Assembly (NCBI RefSeq): GCF_003143975.1
Contig: NZ_QFVR01000001.1
Location: 297,433-361,432 of the forward strand
Origin: Kurthia sibirica
Lineage (GTDB): Bacteria; Bacillota; Bacilli; Bacillales_A; Planococcaceae
DNA: 64,000 bases
Reading direction: 5' to 3'
Below the pieces are notes generated by a model. The model worked only from the letters and a program-made list of their open reading frames with translations. It ran no database searches and was not told the origin of the DNA. A program made the translations under genes and the position numbers. Of the stretch, positions 46,293-54,879 are shown in pieces; position 1 is the stretch's first letter, and each line of letters begins with the position of its first letter.

Positions 46293-46871
46293 ATGAAGAA
46301 CAAAAAGTTGCAAAAAATGATTATAGTAGGAATGTTTAGTAGCATAGCTTTTTTACTACATTTAATTCATTTTCCGCTACCTATTTTTCCGAAATTTTTA
46401 GAAATTGATTTTGGGGATGTCCCAGCATTGATTGCCACGCTTATTTTAGGGCCACTCGCTGGTATCGGGGTTGAGTTACTGAAGAATATCATTGATTGGT
46501 TATACATGGGAAGTCCTACGGGCGTTCCAGTTGGCCATATCGCAAACTTTGTAACAGGACTATTATTTATTCTTCCAACATACTATGTTTATAAAAAACT
46601 AAGTACGCGAAAAGGATTAACAATCGGTCTTGTATTAGGAACGGCATCCATGGCAATTGGCATGAGTTTATTAAATTACTTTGTCTTTATGCCGATGTAT
46701 AACTACTTCCTAGGTATGAATGTTGAAACAGGTGAAGCGTTAAGAAATACAATCGTAATCGCTATTCTACCATTTAATATTATTAAAGGGATTTTGATAA
46801 CGATTGTTTCATTACTACTTTTCAAAGTCATGAATAAATGGATTACAAAACAACAGCACTCGTTTAATTGA
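46293..46871 (+). CDS. ribU: Riboflavin transporter RibU (ECF S-component)
   Basis: A 192-residue membrane protein with about six spans; the substrate-binding subunit of an energy-coupling-factor riboflavin importer. The family signature is LEIDFGDVPALIATLILGPL with GVELLKNIIDWLYMGSPTGV, and the N-terminal signature of basic residues is KNKKLQKM. The FMN riboswitch upstream confirms the vitamin. The EcfA/EcfT module must be encoded elsewhere. The ATG at 46293 follows AAAAGGAG. Confidence 0.95.
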   Translation: MKNKKLQKMIIVGMFSSIAFLLHLIHFPLPIFPKFLEIDFGDVPALIATLILGPLAGIGVELLKNIIDWLYMGSPTGVPVGHIANFVTGLLFILPTYYVYKKLSTRKGLTIGLVLGTASMAIGMSLLNYFVFMPMYNYFLGMNVETGEALRNTIVIAILPFNIIKGILITIVSLLLFKVMNKWITKQQHSFN

Positions 46872-46900
46872 GCTATTACACAACTTAGTACAACAAAAAC

Positions 46901-46960
46901 TAAAACATTGTCAAGAAATTTTAGCGTAGATGCTAGCTATTTTTTGACAATGTTTTTTAT
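46901..46960 (+). terminator. ribU terminator
   Basis: AAACATTGTCAA pairs with TTGACAATGTTT (46944-46955), enclosing an inner hairpin (TAGCGTAGATGCTA); T-run follows. Confidence 0.8.
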
Positions 46961-47084
46961 TTTTATGAGGGGAAAATCACCTGCTTCAAATGTGAAAACC
47001 ATCAAGTTTAGCTGAAGGTATGCGTCATTCAGCAGCAAAAGTATGCGTGATCTAGTTAACTATGATATGCTTTGAATACAACCA

Positions 47085-47106
47085 ACATACCGGTCGGTTA
47101 GTATGT
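47085..47106 (+). promoter_or_regulatory. Candidate TetR operator upstream of the acyl-CoA dehydrogenase operon
   Basis: ACATAC (47085-47090) and GTATGT (47101-47106) flank CGGTCGGTTA. The ACCGGTCGGT core is common in TetR-family operators. It lies just before the ribosome-binding site and is the natural target of the TetR protein encoded third in the operon. Confidence 0.6.
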
Positions 47107-47127
47107 GATGAAAGAGGAGGAAATAAT

Positions 47128-48366
47128 ATGAATTTCAGTTATTCAAAAAAAGTGGAAGAGCTTAGAGGGAGATTGCTACAGTTTATGGATGATTTTGTAT
47201 ACCCAAATGAAAGCGTTTACGAAGAACAACTTGCGGCGCAAGAAGATCGTTGGGGAGCAATTCCACCGATTAAACTACAGTTGATGCAAAAAGCTAAAGA
47301 AGCCGGATTATGGAATTTGTTTTTACCTGAAAGTGAACGTGGTGCCGGTTTAACAAACTTAGAGTACGCACCACTCTGCGAAATAATGGGTCGTTCGCTA
47401 ATCGGACCGGAAGTGTTTAATTGTAATGCACCTGATACAGGTAATATGGAGGTTCTTGAACGCTATGGTTCAGAGCAGCATAAAAAAGATTGGTTAGAGC
47501 CGTTATTAGCCGGAGAAATTCGTTCTGCATTTTCCATGACTGAACCAGATGTCGCATCCAGCGATGCTACGAATATCGAAACGAGCATCGTCCGTGATGG
47601 CGATGATTATGTGATTAATGGTCACAAATGGTGGAGTTCGGGAGCTGGAGATCCACGTACTAAAATTTCGATTGTCATGGGCAAGACCGACCCGACAGCG
47701 TCGCGTCATGAACAGCAATCGATGATTCTCGTACCGATGGATACACCAGGTTTAACCGTGAAAAGAATGATCAGCACATATGGCTATGATGATGCGCCAC
47801 ATGGCCATGCAGAAATTACATATGACAATGTACGCGTTCCGGCTTCCAATATATTATGGGAAGAGGGAAAGGGCTTTGCAATCGCACAAGGCCGACTTGG
47901 TCCTGGGAGAATCCACCATTGTATGCGTCTAATAGGTGCGGCAGAACGCGCATTGGAGTTAATGGTAAAACGTGTACAACAACGTATAGCATTCGGGAAA
48001 AAATTAGCACAACAAGGTGTTATTCGAGAATGGATTGCGGAGTCAAGAATGGAGATTGAACAGGCCCGTCTGCTAACGTTAAAAGCAGCATATATGATGG
48101 ATACGGTTGGCAATAAAGAAGCAAAACAAGAAATTGCGATGATTAAAGCTGTAGCGCCACTGATGGCACAAAAAGTCATTGATCGTGCAGTTCAAGCATT
48201 CGGAGCCAAAGGGGTTAGTGAAGATACGATTCTACCGTACTTATGGGTACAAGCAAGAACATTACGTTTAGCAGATGGTCCGGATGAAGTGCATAAAGAT
48301 CAAATTGCACGCTTAGAAATCAGAAAATACGATGAATTATTTAAAGTGCATAAGGGAGGACATTAA
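47128..48366 (+). CDS. Acyl-CoA dehydrogenase of the ACAD10/11 type
   Basis: A 412-residue FAD enzyme. The stretch [20 protein letters not shown] (about residues 155-175) is typical of ACAD10/ACAD11-like dehydrogenases, as are [36 protein letters not shown] and the C-terminal [18 protein letters not shown]. In animals these dehydrogenases are fused to an APH-type kinase; here a separate kinase of that type ends the same operon. I chose ATG 47128 after GAGGAGG; the upstream extension from 47062 covers the operator. There is 1 bp to the SDR gene. Confidence 0.88.
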   Translation: MNFSYSKKVEELRGRLLQFMDDFVYPNESVYEEQLAAQEDRWGAIPPIKLQLMQKAKEAGLWNLFLPESERGAGLTNLEYAPLCEIMGRSLIGPEVFNCNAPDTGNMEVLERYGSEQHKKDWLEPLLAGEIRSAFSMTEPDVASSDATNIETSIVRDGDDYVINGHKWWSSGAGDPRTKISIVMGKTDPTASRHEQQSMILVPMDTPGLTVKRMISTYGYDDAPHGHAEITYDNVRVPASNILWEEGKGFAIAQGRLGPGRIHHCMRLIGAAERALELMVKRVQQRIAFGKKLAQQGVIREWIAESRMEIEQARLLTLKAAYMMDTVGNKEAKQEIAMIKAVAPLMAQKVIDRAVQAFGAKGVSEDTILPYLWVQARTLRLADGPDEVHKDQIARLEIRKYDELFKVHKGGH

Positions 48367-48367
48367 C

Positions 48368-49144
48368 ATGACAGTCCTACAATTATTTGAATTGACAGGT
48401 AAGACAGCGTTAATTACTGGTGGAGGCAGAGGTTTGGGGGCAACGATGGCAAGAGGTTTTGCGGAGGCAGGGATTTCAAATCTTATACTCTGTTCAAGAA
48501 AGCTCGCAAATTGTCAAGAAGTCGCTGAAACGATTAAAAAAGAGTATGCTATCAATATTTTAACGCTGCAATGTGATGTGACTGATGAAAATGAGATTAA
48601 TAAAACCGTAGATGCCGCAGTTGCACACTTTGGAGAAATTGATATTTTGATTAATAATAGTGGGGCCACTTGGGGTGCGCCCGTTGTAGAGATGCCAAAA
48701 GAGGCATGGGATAAAGTAATTGCAACAAATGTAACAGGGACATTTTTAATGAGTCAAGCGGTCGGTCGCTATATGATTGAACAACAGCAAGGCGTTATTA
48801 TAAATTTAGCCTCTGTAGCAGGTTTTGGCGGCTCACCAGCATTTATGGACACCATTGGTTACAACACGAGTAAAGGAGCTGTCATGACCTTTACAAAAGA
48901 TTTAGCGGTAAAGTGGGGGCAACATAATATACGAGTAAATGCTATTGCACCTGGCTTTTTCCCGACTAAAATGTCTAATCAAACAATCGTGGATGGCTAT
49001 GATTATATTATTAATAGTACGCCGCTCGGCCGTTTAGGTACGGATGAAGATTTGACTGGTGTAGCAGTATTTTTAGCTAGCGCAGCATCACAATTTATGA
49101 CAGGACAAATTATTTCAGTAGACGGTGGTTCAACAGCGCTCTAA
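48368..49144 (+). CDS. Short-chain dehydrogenase/reductase (classical SDR)
   Basis: A 258-residue NAD(P)-dependent oxidoreductase. The cofactor motif is ITGGGRGLGATMARG, the structural NNSGAT, and the catalytic Ser-Tyr-Lys (INLASVAGFG, IGYNTSKGAV). The C-terminal FLASAASQFMTGQIISVDGG is usual. I chose ATG 48368 after GGGAGG. Its place between the dehydrogenase and the regulator suggests oxidation of a 3-hydroxyacyl-CoA, but the substrate is inferred. Confidence 0.85.
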   Translation: MTVLQLFELTGKTALITGGGRGLGATMARGFAEAGISNLILCSRKLANCQEVAETIKKEYAINILTLQCDVTDENEINKTVDAAVAHFGEIDILINNSGATWGAPVVEMPKEAWDKVIATNVTGTFLMSQAVGRYMIEQQQGVIINLASVAGFGGSPAFMDTIGYNTSKGAVMTFTKDLAVKWGQHNIRVNAIAPGFFPTKMSNQTIVDGYDYIINSTPLGRLGTDEDLTGVAVFLASAASQFMTGQIISVDGGSTAL

Positions 49145-49162
49145 CACAAAGGGGATTTGGAT

Positions 49163-49720
49163 ATGAGAACACGAATAGTAGAAGAAAGTATGAAGCAGTT
49201 TGACAAAAATGGTTTTACAGGCACCTCCATTGTTGATATCACACAGGCTTTAGATGTGACAAAAGGGACTTTCTACTATTATTTTGATAGCAAAGAAAAA
49301 TTGCTAATGGAAATTCACTTGATGTATATTAAAAATCTGTTAGAAAAGCAGCAAGTAATCTTACAACAACCAATGAATGCTACAAAAAAACTAGAGGCGA
49401 TTGTTGAATTGCTTTTGCATAGTATCTTGTCTGATGGTTTATCAGGTCGCGTATTCTTTCGTGAAATGCGTCACTTGAAAAATAACAATGAACAGACGAT
49501 TATTACGTACCGTAAAAAATTTCGTCAAAATATAGAAAAAGTTTTACTGCAGGGAATGGCGAATGGCGAGATAAAAAAGGGGCATGTAAAAATAGTGGCC
49601 TTAGGCATATTAGGTGTGACGAATTGGAGTTATCAATGGTTTGATGAAAATGGCGATGTGAGCATTGAAGAATTGACGACAATCTTTGTGAATATGATAT
49701 TAACGGGCATAAAGGAGTGA
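49163..49720 (+). CDS. TetR-family transcriptional regulator
   Basis: A 185-residue regulator. The helix-turn-helix is FTGTSIVDITQALDVTKGTF followed by YYYFDSKEKLL (about residues 18-48). The C-terminal ligand domain is typical of fatty-acid-related TetR proteins in length only. It is encoded inside the operon it most likely represses, through the dyad at 47085-47106. I chose ATG 49163, 7 bases after AAAGGGGA. Its stop overlaps the binding site of the next gene. Confidence 0.88.
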   Translation: MRTRIVEESMKQFDKNGFTGTSIVDITQALDVTKGTFYYYFDSKEKLLMEIHLMYIKNLLEKQQVILQQPMNATKKLEAIVELLLHSILSDGLSGRVFFREMRHLKNNNEQTIITYRKKFRQNIEKVLLQGMANGEIKKGHVKIVALGILGVTNWSYQWFDENGDVSIEELTTIFVNMILTGIKE

Positions 49721-49725
49721 TCCAT

Positions 49726-50772
49726 TTGGCAGAAATAATCACTATGAGATCCGGTGAAGAATTGGATAAGCAAAAACTTGCAGTATTTTTACGCGATGCA
49801 TTAAATATTCCAACAGACGACCTGATTATACGACAATTTTCAGCTGGTGCATCCAATTTAACGTATTTATTACAAGTCAATGGTCAGGAGTATGTTTTGC
49901 GTCGTCCACCACTTGGACCGTTAGCACCAAAAGCACATGATATGGAAAGGGAATACAATATACTAAAGGCATTGGAAGGACAAATGGCCTCGATACCACA
50001 TGTTTTTGTCTTTACTAAGGATGAATCCATCTTAGGTAGCCCTTTTTTTATAATGGAAAGAAAAAAGGGTGTCACCATTGAATTTGAATTTCCTAAATCG
50101 GTAGATTATACGCCGCAGTTAGGACGAAAACTGTCGGAGATGATGATTGATACATTAGTTGATTTACATGCTATTGATTATGAAAAAACAGCTATTGTAA
50201 ATTTAGTAAAACCTACTGGATTTTTAGAGCGTCAAGTGCACTCGTGGATCAAACGTTATAAGCGGGTGGAAAATGAGCAAATTGAGGGAATTGATGAGCT
50301 CGTTGCTTGGTTAGTTAGTAATTTACCAAGTGAGCAACAATCGACGATTATTCACTATGACTTCAAATTTAATAATATGATGTTTTCGGAGGATTTTTCG
50401 CAACTTGTTGGACTGTTTGATTGGGAAATGACAACAGTTGGTGACCCACTTGCAGATGTAGGTGTCGCATTAAGTTATTGGGTAAGACCAACGGATAGTG
50501 AAGAAATTCAAAATTTATTTGGTAAGCAATCCCTAACATTATTGGATGGTTTTTATTCGAGGCAACAAATGATTGCGCGTTATGCAGAAAAAAGTGGTCG
50601 CGATTTGACGAATATTAATTATTATATGGCGTTCGCCTATTTTAAGTTAGCAGTTATTGCCTTGCAAATTTATGATCGTTATAAAAAGGGGCAAACGGAA
50701 GATCAGCGTTTTGCCTATTATGGTAAGTTAGGAGGCGTGGCAATTCGTGCGGCAATAAAACAGATGGCATAA
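49726..50772 (+). CDS. APH-family kinase of the ACAD10/11 N-terminal type
   Basis: A 348-residue kinase with the aminoglycoside-phosphotransferase fold. Visible motifs: the ATP-binding FSAGASNLTYLLQVNGQEYV with VLRRPPLGPLAP, the catalytic IIHYDFKFNNMMF (HxD-x4-N, with YD in place of GD) and the metal-binding GLFDWEMTTVGDPLADVGV. This sequence style is that of the kinase part of ACAD10/ACAD11 and of LvaA, enzymes acting on 4-hydroxyacyl-CoA, not of antibiotic resistance proteins. I chose TTG 49726, 8 bases after AAGGAG. Confidence 0.82.
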   Translation: MAEIITMRSGEELDKQKLAVFLRDALNIPTDDLIIRQFSAGASNLTYLLQVNGQEYVLRRPPLGPLAPKAHDMEREYNILKALEGQMASIPHVFVFTKDESILGSPFFIMERKKGVTIEFEFPKSVDYTPQLGRKLSEMMIDTLVDLHAIDYEKTAIVNLVKPTGFLERQVHSWIKRYKRVENEQIEGIDELVAWLVSNLPSEQQSTIIHYDFKFNNMMFSEDFSQLVGLFDWEMTTVGDPLADVGVALSYWVRPTDSEEIQNLFGKQSLTLLDGFYSRQQMIARYAEKSGRDLTNINYYMAFAYFKLAVIALQIYDRYKKGQTEDQRFAYYGKLGGVAIRAAIKQMA

Positions 50773-50776
50773 TGAA

Positions 50777-50812
50777 AGGGACGTAGAAATCAGCATGATT
50801 TCTACGTCCCTC
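50777..50812. terminator. Perfect hairpin between convergent operon and bioY
   Basis: GGGACGTAGAAATCA (50778-50792) pairs fully with TGATTTCTACGTCCC (50796-50810). T-tracts are short, but the position 5 bp after one stop and 8 bp from the other fits a shared terminator. Confidence 0.75.
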
Positions 50813-50818
50813 TGTCAA

Positions 50819-51379
50819 TTAATGAGAAACTGTTTTTGTTGTTAGTAATTTGGCACTTAGCAAACGTTGGCGTACAACAACACCGGCTAATGCAGCTGCA
50901 ATTGCTTTCAAAACACCGACAATTAAAAAAGGTGCAATACCAGATGTAAACGCTGCTGGCCATGAAAGGTTGGCAAAATATTTTAACCAAATCGCACCAA
51001 ACAGCAATGTAATGCACATGCCAATTATATTGGCTATAATAGCATGGCTAGATGTAAAACGTGTTTTTTCTAAATAAATCCCCATGACTAGTGCCGCAGG
51101 TAAGAAACCGATAATATAGCCACCAGTTGGACCAGTAATAATTCCTAATCCACCGGACATGCCACTGAATACGGGGATGCCAATGGCACCTAAAAGTATG
51201 TATAATAATACCGATAAAGAACCATAGCGTAAACCGAGTATGGTCACTGCTAGACCGATGGCAAAAGTTTGCCCTGTAATGGGAATTAAGGGTAATGGGA
51301 TCGTTAACTGTGCAAAAATCGCGATAACAGCTGCAAACAATGCAGAAACAATCCACATTTTTAATTGATTATTTTTCAA
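50819..51379 (-). CDS. bioY: Biotin transporter BioY (ECF S-component)
   Basis: A 186-residue, six-span S-component for biotin. The family motif FSGMSGGLGIITGPTGGYII lies near residues 71-90, preceded by LTIPLPLIPITGQTFAIGL. It works with the shared EcfA/EcfT module, not encoded here. The start is TTG 51379, 9 bases after GAGGAGG. A BirA-type box sits upstream, so biotin should repress it. No biotin synthesis genes are adjacent. Confidence 0.94.
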   Translation of the reverse strand: MKNNQLKMWIVSALFAAVIAIFAQLTIPLPLIPITGQTFAIGLAVTILGLRYGSLSVLLYILLGAIGIPVFSGMSGGLGIITGPTGGYIIGFLPAALVMGIYLEKTRFTSSHAIIANIIGMCITLLFGAIWLKYFANLSWPAAFTSGIAPFLIVGVLKAIAAALAGVVVRQRLLSAKLLTTKTVSH

Positions 51380-51400
51380 AATAGTAATCCTCCTCTTTGT

Positions 51401-51427
51401 GTAAACCTATTTTTAAATAAGGTTTAC
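51401..51427 (-). promoter_or_regulatory. Probable BirA operator upstream of bioY
   Basis: GTAAAC (51401-51406), 15 bases, GTTTAC (51422-51427): the half-site pair and N15 spacing of BirA boxes. The arms extend to a perfect GTAAACCT/AGGTTTAC dyad. AT-rich -10-like sequence (TATTATAG on the minus strand) adjoins it. Confidence 0.75.
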
Positions 51428-51623
51428 TATAATATATATAATTATTATAAATTCGTCAACTGCCTTTTTCAATTTCTATTATGCTTTAACTCTTTTATTT
51501 AAAGAGAATTCATATTATAATAGATACATTGTCTTTACAGAGATGTAAAAGATGCATGCAACGATAGAAGTACAGACTATCTGAAAATATCTTGCAAATA
51601 TTACATGATAGGTGGATAACCAA

Positions 51624-52589
51624 ATGAATTACAGAGTATTACTTTATTATTTTTACGCGGATATTGAAAATCCGGAACAATTCTCAAAAGACCATTTAGC
51701 TTTTTGTAAGGAAATTGGACTAAAAGGTCGTATCCTTGTAGCCAATGAAGGAATTAATGGAACGGTTTCAGGTGATTTTGAGCAAACAGAACAGTATATG
51801 GCAGCGATGAAAGTGGATCCGTTATTTGAAGGGATTGTTTTCAAAATAGATGATTCTGACACACATGTTTTCAAAAAAATGCATGTACGCCCTCGTCCAG
51901 AACTAGTAAATCTAGGATTAGAGGAAGATGTCAATCCCCATGAATTAACAGGTCGTCATTTATCTCCAAGTGATTTCTTAGAGGAAATGAAAGATGAGAA
52001 CACTGTTGTTCTTGATGTGCGTAATACGTATGAGTATGATGTAGGTCATTTTCGTGGCGCGATTCGCCCAGATGTTCAAAATTTCCGTGATACGCCTGAA
52101 TGGGTACGTGAAAATCGTGAATTATTCGAAGGTAAAAATGTGTTAACTTATTGTACAGGTGGAATCCGCTGTGAAAAATTCTCGGGTTGGATGAAGCGTG
52201 AAGGTTTTGGAGATGTAGGTCAATTACATGGTGGTGTAGCCACTTACGGTAAAGATGATACAACAAAAGGTCAGTTATGGGATGGACAAATGTATGTCTT
52301 TGATGAACGTTTGACTGTACCGATTAACCAAGTTGAGCATGTAATTGTTGGGGTAGATCATTTTGATGGTACACCATGTGAACGCTATATTAATTGTGCT
52401 GAGCCGAGTTGTAACGAGCAAATTCTTTCTTCTGAAGAGAATGAGCATAAACATATTGGTGGTTGTACGCACGCTTGTCGCGTAAGTCCACGTAATCGTT
52501 ATGTCCAACGTAACAACTTGTCTCAAAGTGACGTAATCGATCGCCTAGCGGTAATTGGTGAAGAGCTAGACAATTTAATCGAACAATAA
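51624..52589 (+). CDS. trhO: tRNA uridine(34) hydroxylase TrhO (rhodanese-like)
   Basis: A 321-residue protein of the YceA/UPF0176 type that hydroxylates U34 of tRNA using prephenate-dependent or oxygen-dependent chemistry in related systems. An N-terminal ferredoxin-like domain ([25 protein letters not shown]) precedes a rhodanese domain with Cys177 in [17 protein letters not shown], and a Cys-rich C-terminus ([19 protein letters not shown]). I chose ATG 51624, 8 bases after AGGTGG. Confidence 0.92.
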   Translation: MNYRVLLYYFYADIENPEQFSKDHLAFCKEIGLKGRILVANEGINGTVSGDFEQTEQYMAAMKVDPLFEGIVFKIDDSDTHVFKKMHVRPRPELVNLGLEEDVNPHELTGRHLSPSDFLEEMKDENTVVLDVRNTYEYDVGHFRGAIRPDVQNFRDTPEWVRENRELFEGKNVLTYCTGGIRCEKFSGWMKREGFGDVGQLHGGVATYGKDDTTKGQLWDGQMYVFDERLTVPINQVEHVIVGVDHFDGTPCERYINCAEPSCNEQILSSEENEHKHIGGCTHACRVSPRNRYVQRNNLSQSDVIDRLAVIGEELDNLIEQ

Positions 52590-52600
52590 AAATATAATCT

Positions 52601-52644
52601 AAAGGCGAATAAGCAGTGGATATGCTGCTCATTCGTCTTTTTTA
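52601..52644 (+). terminator. trhO terminator
   Basis: AAAGGCGAAT and AAGCAG pair with CTGCT and CATTCGTCTTT, followed by T6. Confidence 0.82.
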
Positions 52645-52696
52645 TTTTGTGTAAACAAGGAGGCGGGTAGTACATACAGTAGTCTCTGTGCATGCA

Positions 52697-52951
52697 AAAA
52701 AGAGCCTGGGACAGAACAAAAATAGTATGTTTCCAATAAATAATCACATCAATTGAACGCGCAGAAAACGACTCCTGTGGGAATAGCAGGAGCTGAAACC
52801 CCCACAAGAACGCAGTGACGAGGCGTTTGAAGCCATGCCCGCGTAAAGCGTTTTTCGAAGCGCAAATTGATTGAAATGAATAATCCCGTATGATTTCGAA
52901 AAATCATACGGGATTTTCTCTGTTGAAAATACATTTGTCTCAGGCTCTTTT
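52697..52951 (-). repeat. MITE-like hairpin repeat, copy 4 (full length)
   Basis: About 255 bp, with inverted ends AAAAGAGCCTGGGACAGAAC and TGTCTCAGGCTCTTTT. The 15-bp hairpin is at 52882-52896/52901-52915. It carries a short extra segment (TTTTTCGAAGCGCAAATTGA) compared with copy 3. It occupies the gap between trhO and a convergent LysR gene. Confidence 0.9.
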
Positions 52952-52991
52952 AATTTTGGCTCAGATTTTATTCTAGTCTTTTTTGGAGAAA

Positions 52992-53873
52992 TTATTGATC
53001 TTGAAAATAATCAAATATAAATTGTTGGAATTTTTTGGCTGCTGGTGATAAATAACGCCCTTCAGACCAAGCCATACCAATAACACGTTCTGCCGTAACA
53101 TCTTCCAATGGAATGGATGTCACTTTTGAATGATTCATATCATCGCCTTCTGGTAGTAGAGAAACCCCTAAACCAGCTGCCACAAAACCAGCGACCGTGG
53201 CTACTTCATCCCCTTCAAATGTGATTTTTGGCGTCACATTATTTTCGGTAAAGAGCTCATCAATTTGGATGCGGAGGGCATAGCCCTTTTTTAGTAAGAC
53301 AAATGATTCTGTCGCCAGCTCGGCCAATGTTATCGAAGATTTTGATGCGAATGGGTGATCTGATGGTACGATCGCCAATAAATTTTCACGCCATAGTTCG
53401 CGCCATTGAATAGGTTTTTCAACATCCATTTCTGCAAGAAGACATAAATCTAAATCGCCATTTTGCAAAGCAAGTAGTTGCAAATGGGTATGGTTTTGTT
53501 TGAGTGAAAAGTGGATATTTTCATGTTCTTCACGAAAATGTCGAATAACATCGGGAACGACATTTGTTCCAAGTGTATGTAAAAAACCAAGCGATACTTC
53601 CCCGTGATTTGGATCGATAATTTGTTGGATTTCACTCAACCCTGCCTGATACTCGAGCATAATATTGTGTACACGTTTGACGAACAGCTCTCCGTAACGA
53701 TTCAAGCTAATTGAACGGCCTCGTCTCTCAAAAAGAGGTACGCCAAGTTCATCTTCTAATCGTGCAATTGAGCGACTAAGCGCCGGTTGTGAGATAGATA
53801 GTAGCTCTGCAGCCTTTGTCATATGTTGAATTTTTGCGAGCATTTGAAAATATTCGAGCTGCTGCCATTCCAT
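52992..53873 (-). CDS. LysR-family transcriptional regulator
   Basis: A 293-residue regulator. The N-terminal helix-turn-helix is MTKAAELLSISQPALSRSIA and then RLEDELGVPLFERRGRSISL; the effector domain covers residues about 90-293 (VSLGFLHTLGTNVVPDVI, GLGVSLLPEGDDM). It starts at ATG 53873 after GAGGAGGG and lies 15 bp behind the metallophosphoesterase gene on the same strand, so the two are probably co-transcribed. It resembles GltC/YybE-type regulators; target and ligand unknown. Confidence 0.88.
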   Translation of the reverse strand: MEWQQLEYFQMLAKIQHMTKAAELLSISQPALSRSIARLEDELGVPLFERRGRSISLNRYGELFVKRVHNIMLEYQAGLSEIQQIIDPNHGEVSLGFLHTLGTNVVPDVIRHFREEHENIHFSLKQNHTHLQLLALQNGDLDLCLLAEMDVEKPIQWRELWRENLLAIVPSDHPFASKSSITLAELATESFVLLKKGYALRIQIDELFTENNVTPKITFEGDEVATVAGFVAAGLGVSLLPEGDDMNHSKVTSIPLEDVTAERVIGMAWSEGRYLSPAAKKFQQFIFDYFQDQ

Positions 53874-53888
53874 AAAATTCCCTCCTCA

Positions 53889-54467
53889 TTATTCATGTGC
53901 TTTCATAAAGGTGATGGTGCGTGTATCAGAATCATAAAGACACCATTCACGGTTATGAACAACGGAACCAACATTAATGGAATAACGTTTCTTTTTTAAA
54001 TGCATACTATCATTAAATTTGAATTTTTTTTGCTTTCCTTTGCGCAAAAGCATTGATTGATGACTGTGACCGAAAAAAACGAGATGTTCACTGAATTTTT
54101 TAGGGTCGGCAACCCAATCATCAGACCAATCAAATTGATGTCCATGAATTAAGCGTGCGCCATCAATCGACAATGTCTCTGGCATCGTAGAAAAAATTTT
54201 GGTATCTGTTGCAGCCATAATGCGTTGTTCCTGATTACCTATAATTGAAGGGAATGTCAGTAATTCAAGAAAAGATCGTTTAATATCAGCGGCATCATGT
54301 AAAGGAATTGCAGTTGCCTTTTGAGCCTTCTTTTTACTGATGGTACATTCGAAAAGGTCACCTAAGGCAATAATTTCTAAGGGTTGTTGCATGCTTTTAA
54401 TATGGTTTAATACAGCCTTTGTATCATCGATATTTGAATGAAGGTCTCCAATTAGTGCATATCTCAT
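53889..54467 (-). CDS. Calcineurin-like metallophosphoesterase
   Basis: A 192-residue phosphoesterase. Motifs in order: ALIGDLHSN (residues 5-13), IIALGDLFECT, IIGNQEQR, RLIHGHQFD and FFGHSHQS. The third motif has Gln (GNQE) where GNHE or GNCD is standard, which removes the usual catalytic histidine or changes the metal site. The start is ATG 54467 after AAAGGAG. It is the first gene of a pair with the LysR regulator. The substrate is unknown; a cyclic phosphodiester or nucleotide is possible. Confidence 0.82.
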   Translation of the reverse strand: MRYALIGDLHSNIDDTKAVLNHIKSMQQPLEIIALGDLFECTISKKKAQKATAIPLHDAADIKRSFLELLTFPSIIGNQEQRIMAATDTKIFSTMPETLSIDGARLIHGHQFDWSDDWVADPKKFSEHLVFFGHSHQSMLLRKGKQKKFKFNDSMHLKKKRYSINVGSVVHNREWCLYDSDTRTITFMKAHE

Positions 54468-54497
54468 GTCAAAACTCCTTTTTTACGATATATATGT

Positions 54498-54524
54498 AGT
54501 GTATCACATATGATTTCATGTCAA
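54498..54524 (-). promoter_or_regulatory. Probable promoter of the phosphoesterase-LysR pair
   Basis: On the minus strand TTGACA (54519-54524), a 15-base spacer and TGATACACT, an extended -10 (hexamer at 54498-54503). Confidence 0.45.
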
Positions 54525-54879
54525 TTACGATATTATTTAAAAGTGCTCCTTTTTTCAAAACTGTTGGAAACAGTGAACTAAATGGACGTTCATTGCGACT
54601 GTCTAAAAGTGATAAGTAGATTGTGCTACAACGTAATAGATTTTGGTGTCCATCATTTATAAATCGGTCTTATTACATAAGTAGTACGAGAAAATTAATA
54701 GCGTTATATTGTTGATTGGTAATAAATACCCTTTTTTGGTAGTGAATTAAGAAGGGGATTATCAGTAATATGGATTTGATTATTGTTTCTTTTTAATTTC
54801 CATATTATTTATTATTTAACAACGTCTGAATAGTGTATAGTAGATTCTAGGTACTAAAAATCGTAGGAGGATTACTATA
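54525..54879. other. Divergent intergenic region upstream of the MFS gene
   Basis: AT-rich, with no coding frame. TATAGT near 54837 may be the -10 of the MFS gene. No repeat or riboswitch was recognised. Confidence 0.4.

Noticed and set aside
49726..50772. Aminoglycoside resistance kinase
   Set aside because: The fold is shared, but the sequence style (ASNLTYLL, RRPPLGPLAP) and operon with an acyl-CoA dehydrogenase point to the ACAD10/11 group.
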